The position numbers and the translations under genes were made by a program. 64,000 bases of DNA, taken from Candidatus Gastranaerophilales bacterium. Lineage in GTDB: Bacteria; Cyanobacteriota; Vampirovibrionia; Gastranaerophilales; Gastranaerophilaceae. Numbering within the stretch: the stretch's first letter is position 1; each line of letters opens with the position of its first letter. The notes under the pieces are model-generated. The model was not told the origin of the DNA, ran no database searches, and was given only the letters and a program-made list of their open reading frames with translations. The stretch is from positions 1-64,000 of the forward strand of contig CALVAR010000008.1 of the NCBI GenBank assembly GCA_944325575.1. The letters run 5' to 3'. This document shows, piece after piece, positions 27,242 through 36,888 of the stretch.

Positions 27242-27592
27242 CTATTTAATTGAAAAAGCATCTTTTAAGTTTTTTACAGCATCTTTTCTTTGCTGTTGCT
27301 TCTTTTGATAAGCTTCTTTTTGTGCTTGTTGTTTTTTCTTGTAAGCTTCTTGTTTTGCCTGCTGTTGTTTTTTATATTCTTCCTGTTTTTTCTTTAAAGC
27401 AGCTCTGTCAGCTTCTCTTTTTTTCTGTGCTTCTTCTTGCTTTTTCTGGTACTCGTTTATTTTAGCATCTTGTTTTTGTATTGCTGCATTTCTTTTATTT
27501 TGATAATCCTGCAAAATATTTGTTGCCGCAAATGATGCTGCTGATCCGAACATAAAAGCTGCTGCTAATAAAATAACTGAAAATTTTTTCAT
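27242..27592 (-). CDS. Secreted Lys/Gln-rich coiled-coil protein (116 aa)
   Basis: After a signal peptide (MKKFSVILLAAAFMFGSAASFA) almost the whole chain is low-complexity helical Lys/Gln/Glu with repeated KKKQ(Q/A)QK and QAKQEAYKKK units. It is likely an elongated periplasmic coiled coil. Composition prevents a family call. It is close to the Skp-like gene, and both may act at the envelope. Confidence 0.72.
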   Translation of the reverse strand: MKKFSVILLAAAFMFGSAASFAATNILQDYQNKRNAAIQKQDAKINEYQKKQEEAQKKREADRAALKKKQEEYKKQQQAKQEAYKKKQQAQKEAYQKKQQQRKDAVKNLKDAFSIK

Positions 27593-27648
27593 AATAACCC
27601 TCCATTTCTCAGGATTAGATTATAACAGTATTTTTTTTAGTTATCAAG

Positions 27649-27819
27649 TTAAAAGTCTTCCGGTATATATAGTTCTGTCTTATTGAGTTTTTGTCTGATT
27701 TCTTCATAAGATGAGGATTCACAAGACAGTGTTTGATAAGCTTTTACCAGAGAAATTACATCATCCGTTGATACTCTGATTAATCTTCTTCCATGCATGT
27801 TTTCTATTATTTCGGCCAT
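27649..27819 (-). CDS. Small unknown protein (56 aa)
   Basis: A strong AAAGGAGG site precedes ATG at 27819. The 56-codon frame (MAEIIENMHGRRLIRVSTDD at its start, ending YIPEDF) is soluble and mixed in charge. It ends 56 bases before the K/Q-rich gene in the same direction, so both may share a transcript. The strong start and normal codon use make it a probable gene despite its size. Confidence 0.6.
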   Translation of the reverse strand: MAEIIENMHGRRLIRVSTDDVISLVKAYQTLSCESSSYEEIRQKLNKTELYIPEDF

Positions 27820-28056
27820 TTTAGCCCTCCTTTAGTATTTTATTTCGGCGGGCCGGATTTATTCTTTAGAAAATTCATTGATATTGTTTAGAAAAGCTTT
27901 TTAAAATTTAAATTTTTATTTTTATAAAAATTATCTTTTGTATAGGCAAACAGGGTTAATTTTTTATGTACAGGTGTGCTATTTATTTCGTTTGCAATTC
28001 AAACTAGAATTTTAACAACAATTTTAATATGACTAACAAAAGGAGGAATGGAGAGA

Positions 28057-28923
28057 ATGAATAATTCTATTATTCAAGCACAGTGTGTAAATTTGGCGGA
28101 TTTAAATCACCTTTTTATAGATCTTGAATATTCAAAGCCGCAAAATAAAAATTTTAATGTTTACAGAAGCAGAAGTTTTAATCAAAAAAACAAAAAATAT
28201 CTTCAGCTTGATGAAATCAAAGAAGAGCTGAAAAAACTCGACAGATCTAAATTAAAATATATTTATCTGGTTGGCAAAAATTCTATGTCACATCCGGAAT
28301 TCAATCATATTCTAAGATTCTGTTTATCTGTTTGCTCTGTTACTATTTTTTCTGACGGAAGCTGTATTAATGATAAAAAATCCAGGTTCTTAAAACGTGT
28401 GGAAGAAGAGGGTACTAATGAAATAGTTTTTAAAATAGAAATAAATCACTATGATGAAAAAATAAACGATGAAAAAGCCGGACGAGGTGCTTTCAGAAAG
28501 GCATTGCATGCTGTAACCTCTCTAAATAAATACGGATTTAATCCCATACTTGTCATTAAATCGGATATGAGAAATATTGAAGATTTGCGAAACGGTTTTA
28601 TAGAGCTAGGGAAAAAATTTAAATTTGAAACAGAAGATATTAACTTTTCTTTTATCCCGGATGTAAAAAACGGAGTAAATTCTCAAGCCGCAGATAATAC
28701 AGATGCCATAGTTTCTGACAGCGGATTTTATGATTTGGATTGCATGTCTTCCCGGCTGTTGACTAAAAGCGGCGTGTATAGCTGTCCTCTTTTAATAAAT
28801 GATTACAGAGGCCGTTTAGGTGCATCTTTATCAGACTTTAGTAAAAAGTGCTATCTTGAAACAGAAGAATGCAGACAATGCAAGTCTTTTGGTAAAAGAA
28901 TATATTCAAACGAATGGGCTTAA
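28057..28923 (+). CDS. Radical-SAM-like protein lacking the catalytic cluster motif
   Basis: The 288-aa chain follows the barrel layout of radical SAM proteins: LFIDLEYSK where the first strand should lead into CxxxCxxC, then LVGKNSMSHPEFNHIL where GGEPLLHPDF is usual, then the SPASM-like C terminus with Cys 243, 265, 272 and 275. Residues 22-37 hold no cysteine, so the SAM-cleaving cluster cannot form. I chose the second ATG for its spacing from AGGAGG. It may be a substrate-binding or regulatory relic. A different fold cannot be fully excluded. Confidence 0.6.
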   Translation: MNNSIIQAQCVNLADLNHLFIDLEYSKPQNKNFNVYRSRSFNQKNKKYLQLDEIKEELKKLDRSKLKYIYLVGKNSMSHPEFNHILRFCLSVCSVTIFSDGSCINDKKSRFLKRVEEEGTNEIVFKIEINHYDEKINDEKAGRGAFRKALHAVTSLNKYGFNPILVIKSDMRNIEDLRNGFIELGKKFKFETEDINFSFIPDVKNGVNSQAADNTDAIVSDSGFYDLDCMSSRLLTKSGVYSCPLLINDYRGRLGASLSDFSKKCYLETEECRQCKSFGKRIYSNEWA

Positions 28924-28937
28924 ACAATAAAAAAAAA

Positions 28938-28980
28938 GCAGGTCAGAAAACTTTTAGACCAAGCCTGCAAACTTTTTTTT
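28938..28980. terminator. Terminator between radical-SAM-like gene and leuB
   Basis: GCAGGTC...GACC-AA-GCCTGC forms a stem with A8/T8 tracts on both sides. On the minus strand it is followed directly by eight T residues. It lies about 105 bases after leuB and serves converging transcripts. Confidence 0.7.
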
Positions 28981-29084
28981 ATCGCAACCCCGAAAAAAGT
29001 GCCTGGATGTTATCTAACCCGCATGTTTATAATACCACATTGCAAAAATTTTTAAACATTCTTAAGGCTTAATTCTTAAAATTT

Positions 29085-30167
29085 TTAATTTGATATTAAA
29101 ATTTCCTGAGCAATTAAATCACCCATTTGTGTGGTGCCTACAACCTGAGTGTTTCCAAAATGAATATCCGGAGTTCTGTACCCCTTCTTTAATACTGATT
29201 TTACGGCATTTTCTATTGAAGATGCCGCATCATTTTTTCCGAAGCTGTATCTCATCATCATTGCAGCGGAAAGAATTGTTGCAATCGGATTAACAATATT
29301 TTTGCCTTTTAAATCAGGTGCTGAACCATGAATCGGTTCGTAAAGCCCTTTTTCATTATTGGATAAACTTGCACTCGGCAGCATCCCTAAAGAGCCCGGA
29401 AGCATTGAGGCTTCATCAGACAAAATATCTCCAAAAATATTACCCGTAACAATTACGTCAAATTGTTTCGGATTTCTTATAAGCTGCATCGCTGCATTGT
29501 CTACATACATATGAGTAAGTTCCACCTCGGGATATCTCTCAGATACACCGGTAACAACTTCTCTCCACAGGCGGGATGCATCAAGAACATTTGCCTTGTC
29601 AACGGAACAAAGTTTTTTATTCCTTTTCATTGCTGTTTGAAAAGCTACATGTGCTATTCTTTCAACTTCTTTTTCATAGTAAATCATATTATTGAAGCCG
29701 GCTCTTTCTCCGTTTATTACCTCAATACCTTTTGGCTGTCCGAAATATACATCTCCCGTGAGCTCTCTTACTATCATAATATCAACATCTTTTATTACTT
29801 CAGGTTTGAGAGTTGATGCTTCAAGCAATTCGTCAAATACTATAGCAGGCCTCAAATTTGCAAAAAGATTCAGGGCTTTTCTTATACCTAAAAGAGCTTT
29901 TTCAGGCCGCACTTCGGCAGGAAGAGAGTCATACTTCCAGTCTCCTACGGCACCGAGATAAACGGCATCCGCATCTTTGGCAATTGAAATTGTAGATTCC
30001 GGAAGCGGTTTACCGCAGTCATCATAAGCACATCCGCCGATTAATGCTTTTTCATATTCAAATCGGTAACCGAATTTATGCTCTATTGCGTTTAAAACTT
30101 TTATGCCTTCATCAATTACGGCAGGACCTATTCCATCACCTTCCAGCAGTGCTATTTTGTATCTCAT
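29085..30167 (-). CDS. leuB: 3-isopropylmalate dehydrogenase
   Basis: The 360-aa NAD-dependent enzyme oxidises and decarboxylates 3-isopropylmalate in leucine synthesis. It has [11 protein letters not shown] at the start, [11 protein letters not shown] and the [11 protein letters not shown] active-site loop, the [24 protein letters not shown] cofactor segment (given here as its landmarks), and EPIHGSAPD near the end. It starts in the leuD stop codon (TAATG overlap). Confidence 0.96.
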   Translation of the reverse strand: MRYKIALLEGDGIGPAVIDEGIKVLNAIEHKFGYRFEYEKALIGGCAYDDCGKPLPESTISIAKDADAVYLGAVGDWKYDSLPAEVRPEKALLGIRKALNLFANLRPAIVFDELLEASTLKPEVIKDVDIMIVRELTGDVYFGQPKGIEVINGERAGFNNMIYYEKEVERIAHVAFQTAMKRNKKLCSVDKANVLDASRLWREVVTGVSERYPEVELTHMYVDNAAMQLIRNPKQFDVIVTGNIFGDILSDEASMLPGSLGMLPSASLSNNEKGLYEPIHGSAPDLKGKNIVNPIATILSAAMMMRYSFGKNDAASSIENAVKSVLKKGYRTPDIHFGNTQVVGTTQMGDLIAQEILISN

Positions 30168-30670
30168 TAATTTACTCCGAGTTTCTGTTTTGTGTATTCT
30201 ATCAAGCCGCCTGTTTGAATTAATTTATTTATTTCTTCGGGAAAAGCGGCGCATTTATATTCTTTATTTTTTGTAAGATTTTTTACAATACCGTTTTCTA
30301 AATCAACAAATATTCTGTCGCCTTTATCACATTCGTCCGTAAGTGTGGGGTGTTCTAAAATCGGGAGACCAATGTTAATAGAATTTCTAAAGAAAATTCT
30401 GGCAAAAGATTTTGCAATTACAACAGAAATTCCCGCTGCTTTTATTGCAATCGGTGCATGTTCTCTGGAGCTACCGCAGCCAAAGTTTTCGCCGGCAACA
30501 ATTATGTCTCCTTTGTTTACTTCTTTTACAAAATTTTTATCCAGATCTTCCAAACAATGAGAAGCAAGTTCTTTTTCGTCAGAAGTATTTAAATATCGTG
30601 CGGGTATTATAACATCAGTATCAATATTGTCACTATATTTAAAACAATTTCCCTCAATTGATGTATTCAT
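30167..30670 (-). CDS. leuD: 3-isopropylmalate dehydratase small subunit
   Basis: The 167-aa swivel-domain subunit of the aconitase-type isomerase has the short LeuD form common in anaerobes. The landmarks are [29 protein letters not shown] and [15 protein letters not shown] chose ATG 30670, with GGAG eight bases upstream; the 25-residue upstream extension is low-complexity. The partner leuC is not in the window, so the large subunit must lie elsewhere. Confidence 0.93.
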   Translation of the reverse strand: MNTSIEGNCFKYSDNIDTDVIIPARYLNTSDEKELASHCLEDLDKNFVKEVNKGDIIVAGENFGCGSSREHAPIAIKAAGISVVIAKSFARIFFRNSINIGLPILEHPTLTDECDKGDRIFVDLENGIVKNLTKNKEYKCAAFPEEINKLIQTGGLIEYTKQKLGVN

Positions 30671-30763
30671 GTGTAAACTCCATTTACAAATTTTAAAAAT
30701 TATACTATATATAATAATATAATTTTTTGTTATCACACACATGAAGATGAAGGAGATTAAAAC

Positions 30764-30982
30764 ATGAATTATTTTATCGGTGAAGCAGCAGGAAAAGTTT
30801 ACGAATTTTTAGCAGATGAAAAAAACAACGAAGCTACAATTTCTAAAATTGAAAAATCTTTAGACTTAAGCCAAAATTTTGTAAATATGGGTATCGGCTG
30901 GTTATCACACGAAGGTAAAGTTGATCTTTCCGGTAAAGGTGCAAGAACTAAAGTTAGACTTACACAAGATATCAACAACTAA
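30764..30982 (+). CDS. Winged-helix DUF2582-type small protein
   Basis: The 72-aa protein fits the DUF2582 winged helix-turn-helix family ([39 protein letters not shown]). These small proteins are thought to bind DNA; the target is unknown. GGAG stands a few bases before the ATG. It ends at a strong terminator. Being next to leuD on the other strand does not show regulation. Confidence 0.8.
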   Translation: MNYFIGEAAGKVYEFLADEKNNEATISKIEKSLDLSQNFVNMGIGWLSHEGKVDLSGKGARTKVRLTQDINN

Positions 30983-31004
30983 TTAAGTTCAAGATAGATT
31001 TAAT

Positions 31005-31034
31005 AAAAAGAGCAGATGAAAATCTGCTCTTTTT
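31005..31034. terminator. Bidirectional terminator
   Basis: AAAAAGAGCAGAT/ATCTGCTCTTTTT is a perfect stem with T tracts on both sides. It lies between the winged-helix gene and the convergent HEGGH gene. Confidence 0.9.
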
Positions 31035-31037
31035 GTA

Positions 31038-32327
31038 TTAAACCGGCGGAATCGGTCCGCCGTAACTTTTATAGAGCTCCATAATGTCATCAGAAAATTT
31101 ATATCCGTTACAAAGACCAATGTGAGTTTCTGCAACAAATTCTAACGGAGAATGTTTTGCATACGAAGAAATTCTCCCCGCAATTTCTTGTTTTCTTGAA
31201 TCATTTAAAAAATCCAAAAGTTCTTTAGATGCATTTTCAGGAACACTTCCTTTTACAACTGGATTATGATATTTGAAATATGCAGACGGAATAAGCTTTT
31301 CATGTAATAAATGTCCTCCTTCATGATATAACATATCGAATTTATTGAAGGAGTGAATACCATATTGACAATCTAAAGTAATACCCGTTTTTTTATAAAT
31401 ATTATCTATCAGGTTTCCCATTTCATCAATTGACATTTTTCTGATTTTTTCTGTATCTGGAAAATCAGGGATTTTATCTTTTATTTTTTTCATTTTTGAG
31501 GCATCTTTAAACAAATTTTCAAATGCATCTTTATATACATTCGGATAATAACACATATTTGTATAATCATCTAAACCTTTTGCCATATAATTAATTTCAA
31601 GAGGGCTGAAATTTTTTGTTCCTTTCTTTAACTCTGCAAGATTTTCAAATAACGGTTTATATCTGTCTCGGCTTAGTATAGAAAATTTATATTTTCCGTT
31701 GCTAAATGCGATAGCTCCCTTTTCTTCCAGACCTTTTAAAAGAGTTTTTATGTGTTCTAGAGACTCTGTACTTTTCAAAAAATCTTTATTAATAACGAGG
31801 CTTCTTAACTCAGAATTCGGGAACGACATTATTGCCATAGGTGAGTCTTGCAGTCTTTTTGAAGTGAGAAAAGAAACTGCATCCGGCATTTTGAACTTTC
31901 CTTTGTAAATATTTTGCAGATTAGTCAGACCTTCATTTACCCAGTTTGCAGTTTGCAAATCATTTTCAAGATTAAAGTTTTTAATACCCAGTACATCTTT
32001 TGCATAACTAGCTGCATCCTCAATTGTATCTGCTTTTTTAAAATCTAAATTTTTCCACAGGTTTTCTTCAAGATTATTAGGTTTTTGTATAACATTTTTT
32101 AATGTAGTTGATGAAATCTTTTTCCTTGCTGCTAATCCGACAAGCAGTAAACCGGCAGCAACAGCCCCGCTTGCTATAAGTGGCAGCATCAAATCTGTCT
32201 TTTTAGAGAGAGTTTTTGCTTTTTTATTTGTAATAGAATTAATATCCGGTTTTGAAACTTTATTTCTGTTTTTTAAATCGATATTCGGATAAATTTTTGA
32301 CTTATAGTCTAAACGATAATCAATCAT
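31038..32327 (-). CDS. Putative membrane-anchored zincin metalloprotease
   Basis: The 429-aa protein has one membrane segment (residues about 47-66). Its soluble part contains HEGGH at 335-339, an HExxH zinc site, and EFVAE at 396-400 as a likely third ligand, the layout of gluzincin-type proteases. No known family is recognised beyond this. It has no signal peptide. It could be anchored with its catalytic part on either side of the membrane. Substrate is unknown. Confidence 0.6.
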   Translation of the reverse strand: MIDYRLDYKSKIYPNIDLKNRNKVSKPDINSITNKKAKTLSKKTDLMLPLIASGAVAAGLLLVGLAARKKISSTTLKNVIQKPNNLEENLWKNLDFKKADTIEDAASYAKDVLGIKNFNLENDLQTANWVNEGLTNLQNIYKGKFKMPDAVSFLTSKRLQDSPMAIMSFPNSELRSLVINKDFLKSTESLEHIKTLLKGLEEKGAIAFSNGKYKFSILSRDRYKPLFENLAELKKGTKNFSPLEINYMAKGLDDYTNMCYYPNVYKDAFENLFKDASKMKKIKDKIPDFPDTEKIRKMSIDEMGNLIDNIYKKTGITLDCQYGIHSFNKFDMLYHEGGHLLHEKLIPSAYFKYHNPVVKGSVPENASKELLDFLNDSRKQEIAGRISSYAKHSPLEFVAETHIGLCNGYKFSDDIMELYKSYGGPIPPV

Positions 32328-32385
32328 ACCTATTCCTTTGTCACTACCTATAATATTAAAAACAAAATCTAAAAAATAATTGCCG

Positions 32386-32394
32386 TGATATAAT
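32386..32394 (+). promoter_or_regulatory. Extended -10 promoter for trpB
   Basis: TGATATAAT ends 16 bases before the first trpB ATG. The predicted transcript would start about at the AAGGAG site (32401), giving a very short leader without room for an attenuator. Confidence 0.5.
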
Positions 32395-32409
32395 CAAAAT
32401 AAGGAGAAT

Positions 32410-33615
32410 ATGATGTTTGTAAAAAATTTAAAATATAATTTGCCTGATAAGGACGGATTTTTTGGAGAATTTGGCGGTGCGTTTGTACCTGAAAATTTTA
32501 AAAAAGTTTTAAAAAGACTTGATGATGAATTTGAAAAAGCTGTAAATGATGAAAATTTTTTAAAAGAAGTTTATGATCTTCTGAAAGATTATTCCGGGCG
32601 TCCGACTCCTCTTTATTTTGCTAAAAATCTGACAAATTATTACGGCAAAGGAAAAATATATTTAAAAAGAGAAGATTTGAATCATACAGGTGCGCACAAA
32701 ATTAATAATGTAATCGGTCAGGCTCTTCTTGCAAAAAGAATGGGGGCTAAAAAAGTTATAGCAGAAACCGGCGCCGGCCAGCACGGCGTTGCATCTGCTA
32801 CAGCTGCGACGCTTTTGGGCTTGGAATGCGATGTGTTTATGGGTGAAAAAGATATCATAAGGCAGCATTTGAATGTTGAGAGAATGAAACTTCTCGGGGC
32901 CAAAGTACATTCGGTTGATACCGGTACAAAAACACTGGCAGATGCCTGTGATGCTGCTATTGATTATTGGCTCAGGCACAGCGATGAAGTATTTTACATA
33001 CTAGGCTCCGCTGTCGGTCCGCATCCGTATCCAAAGATGGTCAGATTTTTTCAATCCGTAATCGGAAACGAAATTAAACATCAGTGTATGGAAAAAGAAG
33101 GCAGACTGCCTGATTATGTTCTTGCTTGTATTGGCGGAGGCAGTAATGCAATAGGTGCATTCCACGCTTTTATGGACAATCCGGAGGTCAAACTTATAGG
33201 GCTGGAAGCTGCAGGTGAAGGCGTTGATACAGACAAGACTGCAGCAAGTTTATGCAAAGGTAGAAAAATGATTCTTCACGGCAAGCGTCAGTATGTACTC
33301 TGTGACAAAGACGGCAATGTAGGCGAGTCTTATTCGATATCTGCCGGTTTGGATTATCCTGGATGCGGGCCGGAACACTGCTATTTACATGATACAGGAC
33401 TTGCAAAGTATGAGCCTGTTACAGATGATGAGGCTGTGCAAGCTTTTGCAAGACTTTCTAAATTAGAAGGAATAATCCCTGCAATAGAATCGGCACACGC
33501 TGTTGCATATCTTGAAAAACTTATGCCGAAAACAAATAAAGATGATATCGTTGTAGTCAATCTTTCCGGCAGAGGAGACAAAGATACGGAAAGATTGTTG
33601 CAGCTGCTTGTATAA
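32410..33615 (+). CDS. trpB: Tryptophan synthase beta chain
   Basis: The 401-aa PLP enzyme makes tryptophan from indole and serine. It has [26 protein letters not shown] (PLP lysine), ETGAGQHG and [10 protein letters not shown] (phosphate loop) and normal TrpB1 length. Two ATGs stand in tandem; the second (32413) has the better distance from AAGGAG. No trpA or other trp genes are adjacent, so the alpha subunit must be elsewhere, or indole is taken up. Confidence 0.96.
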   Translation: MMFVKNLKYNLPDKDGFFGEFGGAFVPENFKKVLKRLDDEFEKAVNDENFLKEVYDLLKDYSGRPTPLYFAKNLTNYYGKGKIYLKREDLNHTGAHKINNVIGQALLAKRMGAKKVIAETGAGQHGVASATAATLLGLECDVFMGEKDIIRQHLNVERMKLLGAKVHSVDTGTKTLADACDAAIDYWLRHSDEVFYILGSAVGPHPYPKMVRFFQSVIGNEIKHQCMEKEGRLPDYVLACIGGGSNAIGAFHAFMDNPEVKLIGLEAAGEGVDTDKTAASLCKGRKMILHGKRQYVLCDKDGNVGESYSISAGLDYPGCGPEHCYLHDTGLAKYEPVTDDEAVQAFARLSKLEGIIPAIESAHAVAYLEKLMPKTNKDDIVVVNLSGRGDKDTERLLQLLV

Positions 33616-33616
33616 T

Positions 33617-33898
33617 TTATAATTCACAATCACTTAGGTCAACAATATTTGATTGATTATCAGATGACTCTATAATTTCTTTAGCAATATCTCTTTTTGT
33701 AGGACTTTTAAATTTAATATTATGGTCACAGGTGTGTATTTCATAAGAATTTGTTAATGGATTTTTTTCAATATACTGAATATATTTTGTATTTATATAC
33801 AATTCATTCCTTTCTTTTACTTTATCTGTGCCGAATTCTTTTTTGTTGATTTTGAATTTTAAATATGCTCCAAATGACGGTCTTATTGAATTTATCAT
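33617..33898 (-). CDS. Small unknown protein with RPSFGAY start (93 aa)
   Basis: The frame has GGGAGG upstream. The N terminus MINSIRPSFGAYLKF carries the SF(K/G) motif seen in other small proteins here. The rest is charged with no membrane segment. It ends two bases from the trpB stop, convergent. No family is recognised. Confidence 0.68.
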   Translation of the reverse strand: MINSIRPSFGAYLKFKINKKEFGTDKVKERNELYINTKYIQYIEKNPLTNSYEIHTCDHNIKFKSPTKRDIAKEIIESSDNQSNIVDLSDCEL

Positions 33899-34006
33899 AG
33901 TATTGTCCTCCCGGACATTAAACTTTAATCAAATAAACTTTTTGCTATACAGTTAGTATTTTTGTTACAATAATTAAAAAATAAGTTAAATGAGGTTTAA
34001 TAATAA

Positions 34007-35239
34007 ATGGAAGAAAAATTTGTATTAAAAGAAGAATTTATAAAACAGGCACAAGAAATTTCAAGAGGCGCTGAACTTTTACCGGGCGGTGTAAAAGAAC
34101 TCGCAATAAAATTGCAAAAATCAAAAGAATCAGGCAAGCCTATCCGAGTTAAGCTTGGTATGGATCCTACCCGCCCTGATTTGCATCTCGGGCATACTGT
34201 AGTTATGAAAAAACTTAAAAAGTTTCAGGAACTCGGGCATCAGATAGTTCTTCTTGTCGGCGGAGCTACGGCTATGGTTGGCGATCCTTCCGGAAAATCA
34301 GAAACACGTCCAGCATTAACAAAAGAACAGGTTGAAGAAAATGCAAAGACATATTTTGAACAGATGTCAAAAGTTCTGGATACTTCTAAAGCAGAAGTAG
34401 TCAATAATGCTGACTGGCTGCATAAAATGAATCTTATTGATTTGCTGAAGCTTGCATCAAATGTAACTGTTGCCCAGATGATGACACGTGATGATTTTGC
34501 AAAAAGATATGCGGAAGGAAAACCGATTGCTATTCACGAATTTTTCTATCCGCTAATGCAGGCTTATGATTCTGTTGCTATTGATGCAGATATTGAACTC
34601 GGCGGTACTGATCAAAGATTTAATGTCCTTCTTGGAAGAGAAATCCAAACTGCGTACGGAAAACCAAACCCGCAGATGGTTATGCTTCTTCCTTTGATAG
34701 AAGGTACTGACGGACTTGTTAAAATGTCAAAGACTTATCCGGAACATTGTATATCATTGACAGACAGTGCAAAAGATATGTACGGAAAATTAATGTCAAT
34801 TCCGGATACTTTGATTATTAAGTATTACAGTTTACTGACGGATATTTCTGATGAAGAACTCAAAAAAATTGAAGATCGTTTGAAAACGGAAAATCCCCGT
34901 GATATTAAAATGCAATTGGCTTATACAATTACTAATGAATATCACAGTGATGAAGAAACTAAAAAGGCACAGGATGAGTTTGTAAATGTTGTACAAAACA
35001 AAGGTATTCCGGAAGATATTGATTCTTTTGTTATGACTGAAGAAAAAAATATTTTGGATTTGCTTTTAGAACTTGGATTCGTTGCCAGTAAGGGTGAAGC
35101 CAAAAGGCTTATAGCCGGCGGCGGTGTAAAATTGAATAATGAAAAAATTTCGGATATAGCTCTTGTGGTTCCTGTACCAAATGAACCCGTAGTGTTACAA
35201 TCGGGAAAAAGAAAATTTATGAGGTTAATTAATGGCTGA
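34007..35239 (+). CDS. tyrS: Tyrosyl-tRNA synthetase
   Basis: The 410-aa class I synthetase charges tRNA-Tyr. HIGH-type motif DLHLGHT, KMSKT as the KMSKS loop, and a C-terminal S4 RNA-binding domain (about residues 350-410, AKRLIAGGGVKLNNEKI) are present. The LGMDPTRPDLHLGH form marks the shorter TyrZ-like bacterial type. Its stop overlaps the cysK start by eight bases, an unusual pairing with cysteine synthesis. Confidence 0.96.
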   Translation: MEEKFVLKEEFIKQAQEISRGAELLPGGVKELAIKLQKSKESGKPIRVKLGMDPTRPDLHLGHTVVMKKLKKFQELGHQIVLLVGGATAMVGDPSGKSETRPALTKEQVEENAKTYFEQMSKVLDTSKAEVVNNADWLHKMNLIDLLKLASNVTVAQMMTRDDFAKRYAEGKPIAIHEFFYPLMQAYDSVAIDADIELGGTDQRFNVLLGREIQTAYGKPNPQMVMLLPLIEGTDGLVKMSKTYPEHCISLTDSAKDMYGKLMSIPDTLIIKYYSLLTDISDEELKKIEDRLKTENPRDIKMQLAYTITNEYHSDEETKKAQDEFVNVVQNKGIPEDIDSFVMTEEKNILDLLLELGFVASKGEAKRLIAGGGVKLNNEKISDIALVVPVPNEPVVLQSGKRKFMRLING

Positions 35240-36167
35240 TATTCATGAAAATATTTTGGATTTAATAGGCAATACACCCCTTGTAAGGCTTAATAAAATC
35301 AACAAGGGATATGCAGATGTTGTCGTTAAACTCGAATATTTTAACCCGGGTAACTCTGTCAAAGACAGACCCGCTTTATATATGATAGAAAAGGCTGAGA
35401 AAGAGGGCTTGATTAATAAAGACACTGTGATTGTTGAGCCTACAAGCGGCAACACAGGTATAGGGCTTGCTCTTGTATGTGCGGTTAAGGGGTACAAGCT
35501 GGTTTTGACTATGCCGGAAAATATGAGCTCCGAAAGAAGAAAGATGCTTGCTGCGTATGGTGCAGATATTGTTTTGACTCCGGCTGGTGCAGGCATGAAG
35601 GGTGCTGTTAATGAAGCTCTAAGAATAGCGGATTCTGTCGGAAACAGTTTTGTTCCTTCCCAGTTTTCAAATCCGGCAAATCCTGAAATCCACGAAATCA
35701 CTACAGCACAGGAAATTATAAGAGATACAGACGGTAAAGTTGATATTTTTGTTGCATCTTTCGGCACGGGCGGTACAGTTTCCGGTGTCGGAAAGGCTTT
35801 GAAAAAATATAATCCGTCTATAAAAATTGTGGGTGTTGAACCGTCAGAAAGCCCCCTTGTTACTCAGGGGATTGCCAATCCACACGGTATTCAGGGTATC
35901 GGAGCAAACTTTATTCCTCAAAATTTAAATAAATCTGTTATTGATGAATTTATGACGGTATCAACAAAACAGTCTATAGATACGGCAATAGAAATGTCTA
36001 AAAAAGAAGCTATTTGCTGCGGTATTTCATCCGGAGCAAATGTTTGTGCGGCTTTAGAACTTTCTAAAAAAGAAGAAAATAAAGGAAAATTAATTGTTGC
36101 AATGACTTGCGATTATGGTGAAAGATACCTGTCTACATCACTTTTTGCTCCACAGGAGATTATTTAG
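35232..36167 (+). CDS. cysK: Cysteine synthase A
   Basis: The 311-aa PLP enzyme joins sulfide and O-acetylserine into cysteine. It has GNTPLVRLNKIN, PGNSVKDRPA (PLP lysine), EPTSGNTGIG and SFGTGGTVSGVGKAL (phosphate loop). It overlaps tyrS and is followed by cysE after 62 bases, giving a tyrS-cysK-cysE run. Confidence 0.95.
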   Translation: MADIHENILDLIGNTPLVRLNKINKGYADVVVKLEYFNPGNSVKDRPALYMIEKAEKEGLINKDTVIVEPTSGNTGIGLALVCAVKGYKLVLTMPENMSSERRKMLAAYGADIVLTPAGAGMKGAVNEALRIADSVGNSFVPSQFSNPANPEIHEITTAQEIIRDTDGKVDIFVASFGTGGTVSGVGKALKKYNPSIKIVGVEPSESPLVTQGIANPHGIQGIGANFIPQNLNKSVIDEFMTVSTKQSIDTAIEMSKKEAICCGISSGANVCAALELSKKEENKGKLIVAMTCDYGERYLSTSLFAPQEII

Positions 36168-36229
36168 GAGATTAGAATTTTTTATATATTATAAAAATGC
36201 AGTATCACTGTTATTAGATAGAAGGTAAA

Positions 36230-36883
36230 ATGCTTTTTACACGTGCTTTAAATCAGATTAAAGAGGATATTAAAACTATATACGAAAAAGATCCTGCTGC
36301 AGACAACTTATGGGAAGTCTTGCTCTGCTATCCAGGGTTGCATGCGCTTATTGCTCACAGAATAGCGCATAAGTTAAGATACTGGGGTATCCCTGTTATC
36401 CCCCGTTTGATTTCATACTGGAGCAGAATTTTTACAGGTATAGAGATTCACCCCGGTGCAAGAATCGGAAGAAGATTTTTTATTGATCACGGGATGGGTG
36501 TTGTTATTGGTGAAACAACCTATATAGGCGATGATGTACTTATCTATCAGGGTGTCACTCTTGGCGGTACGGGTAAAGAACACGGGAAAAGACACCCGAC
36601 ATTGGAAGATAACGTAATTGTCGGTGCGGGTGCCAAGGTGTTGGGCAATCTTAGAATCGGAAAAAATTCACGTATCGGTGCCGGTTCTGTTGTTGTGGAT
36701 GATGTACCGGCAGATTCAACAGTTGTCGGAATACCCGGTAGAGTCGTCCATCAGCGTGTAATGGTTAACGGTCAATTGCAACACAACAGACTTCCTGATC
36801 CTGTTAAATGTCAGTTAAACAGGCTGACTTATGAAGTTCAGGAAATAAAAGAACAACTGAATATGAATACTACTGACAATTAA
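36230..36883 (+). CDS. cysE: Serine O-acetyltransferase
   Basis: The 217-aa left-handed beta-helix enzyme makes O-acetylserine, the cysK substrate. The hexapeptide repeats (GARIGRRFFIDHGMGVVIGE, VTLGGTGKEHGKRHP, VGAGAKVLGNLRIG) include the catalytic HG and the H of KRHP. Direct linkage with cysK suggests a cysteine synthase complex. A 35-residue C-terminal tail after the helix is divergent. Confidence 0.94.
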   Translation: MLFTRALNQIKEDIKTIYEKDPAADNLWEVLLCYPGLHALIAHRIAHKLRYWGIPVIPRLISYWSRIFTGIEIHPGARIGRRFFIDHGMGVVIGETTYIGDDVLIYQGVTLGGTGKEHGKRHPTLEDNVIVGAGAKVLGNLRIGKNSRIGAGSVVVDDVPADSTVVGIPGRVVHQRVMVNGQLQHNRLPDPVKCQLNRLTYEVQEIKEQLNMNTTDN

Positions 36884-36888
36884 TCTTT

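Noticed and set aside
28981-29070. Independent small RNA on the minus strand after leuB
   Set aside because: A TATTAT box and a good terminator are present, but no -35 at the correct distance and no known RNA motif; read-through from leuB explains the terminator as well.
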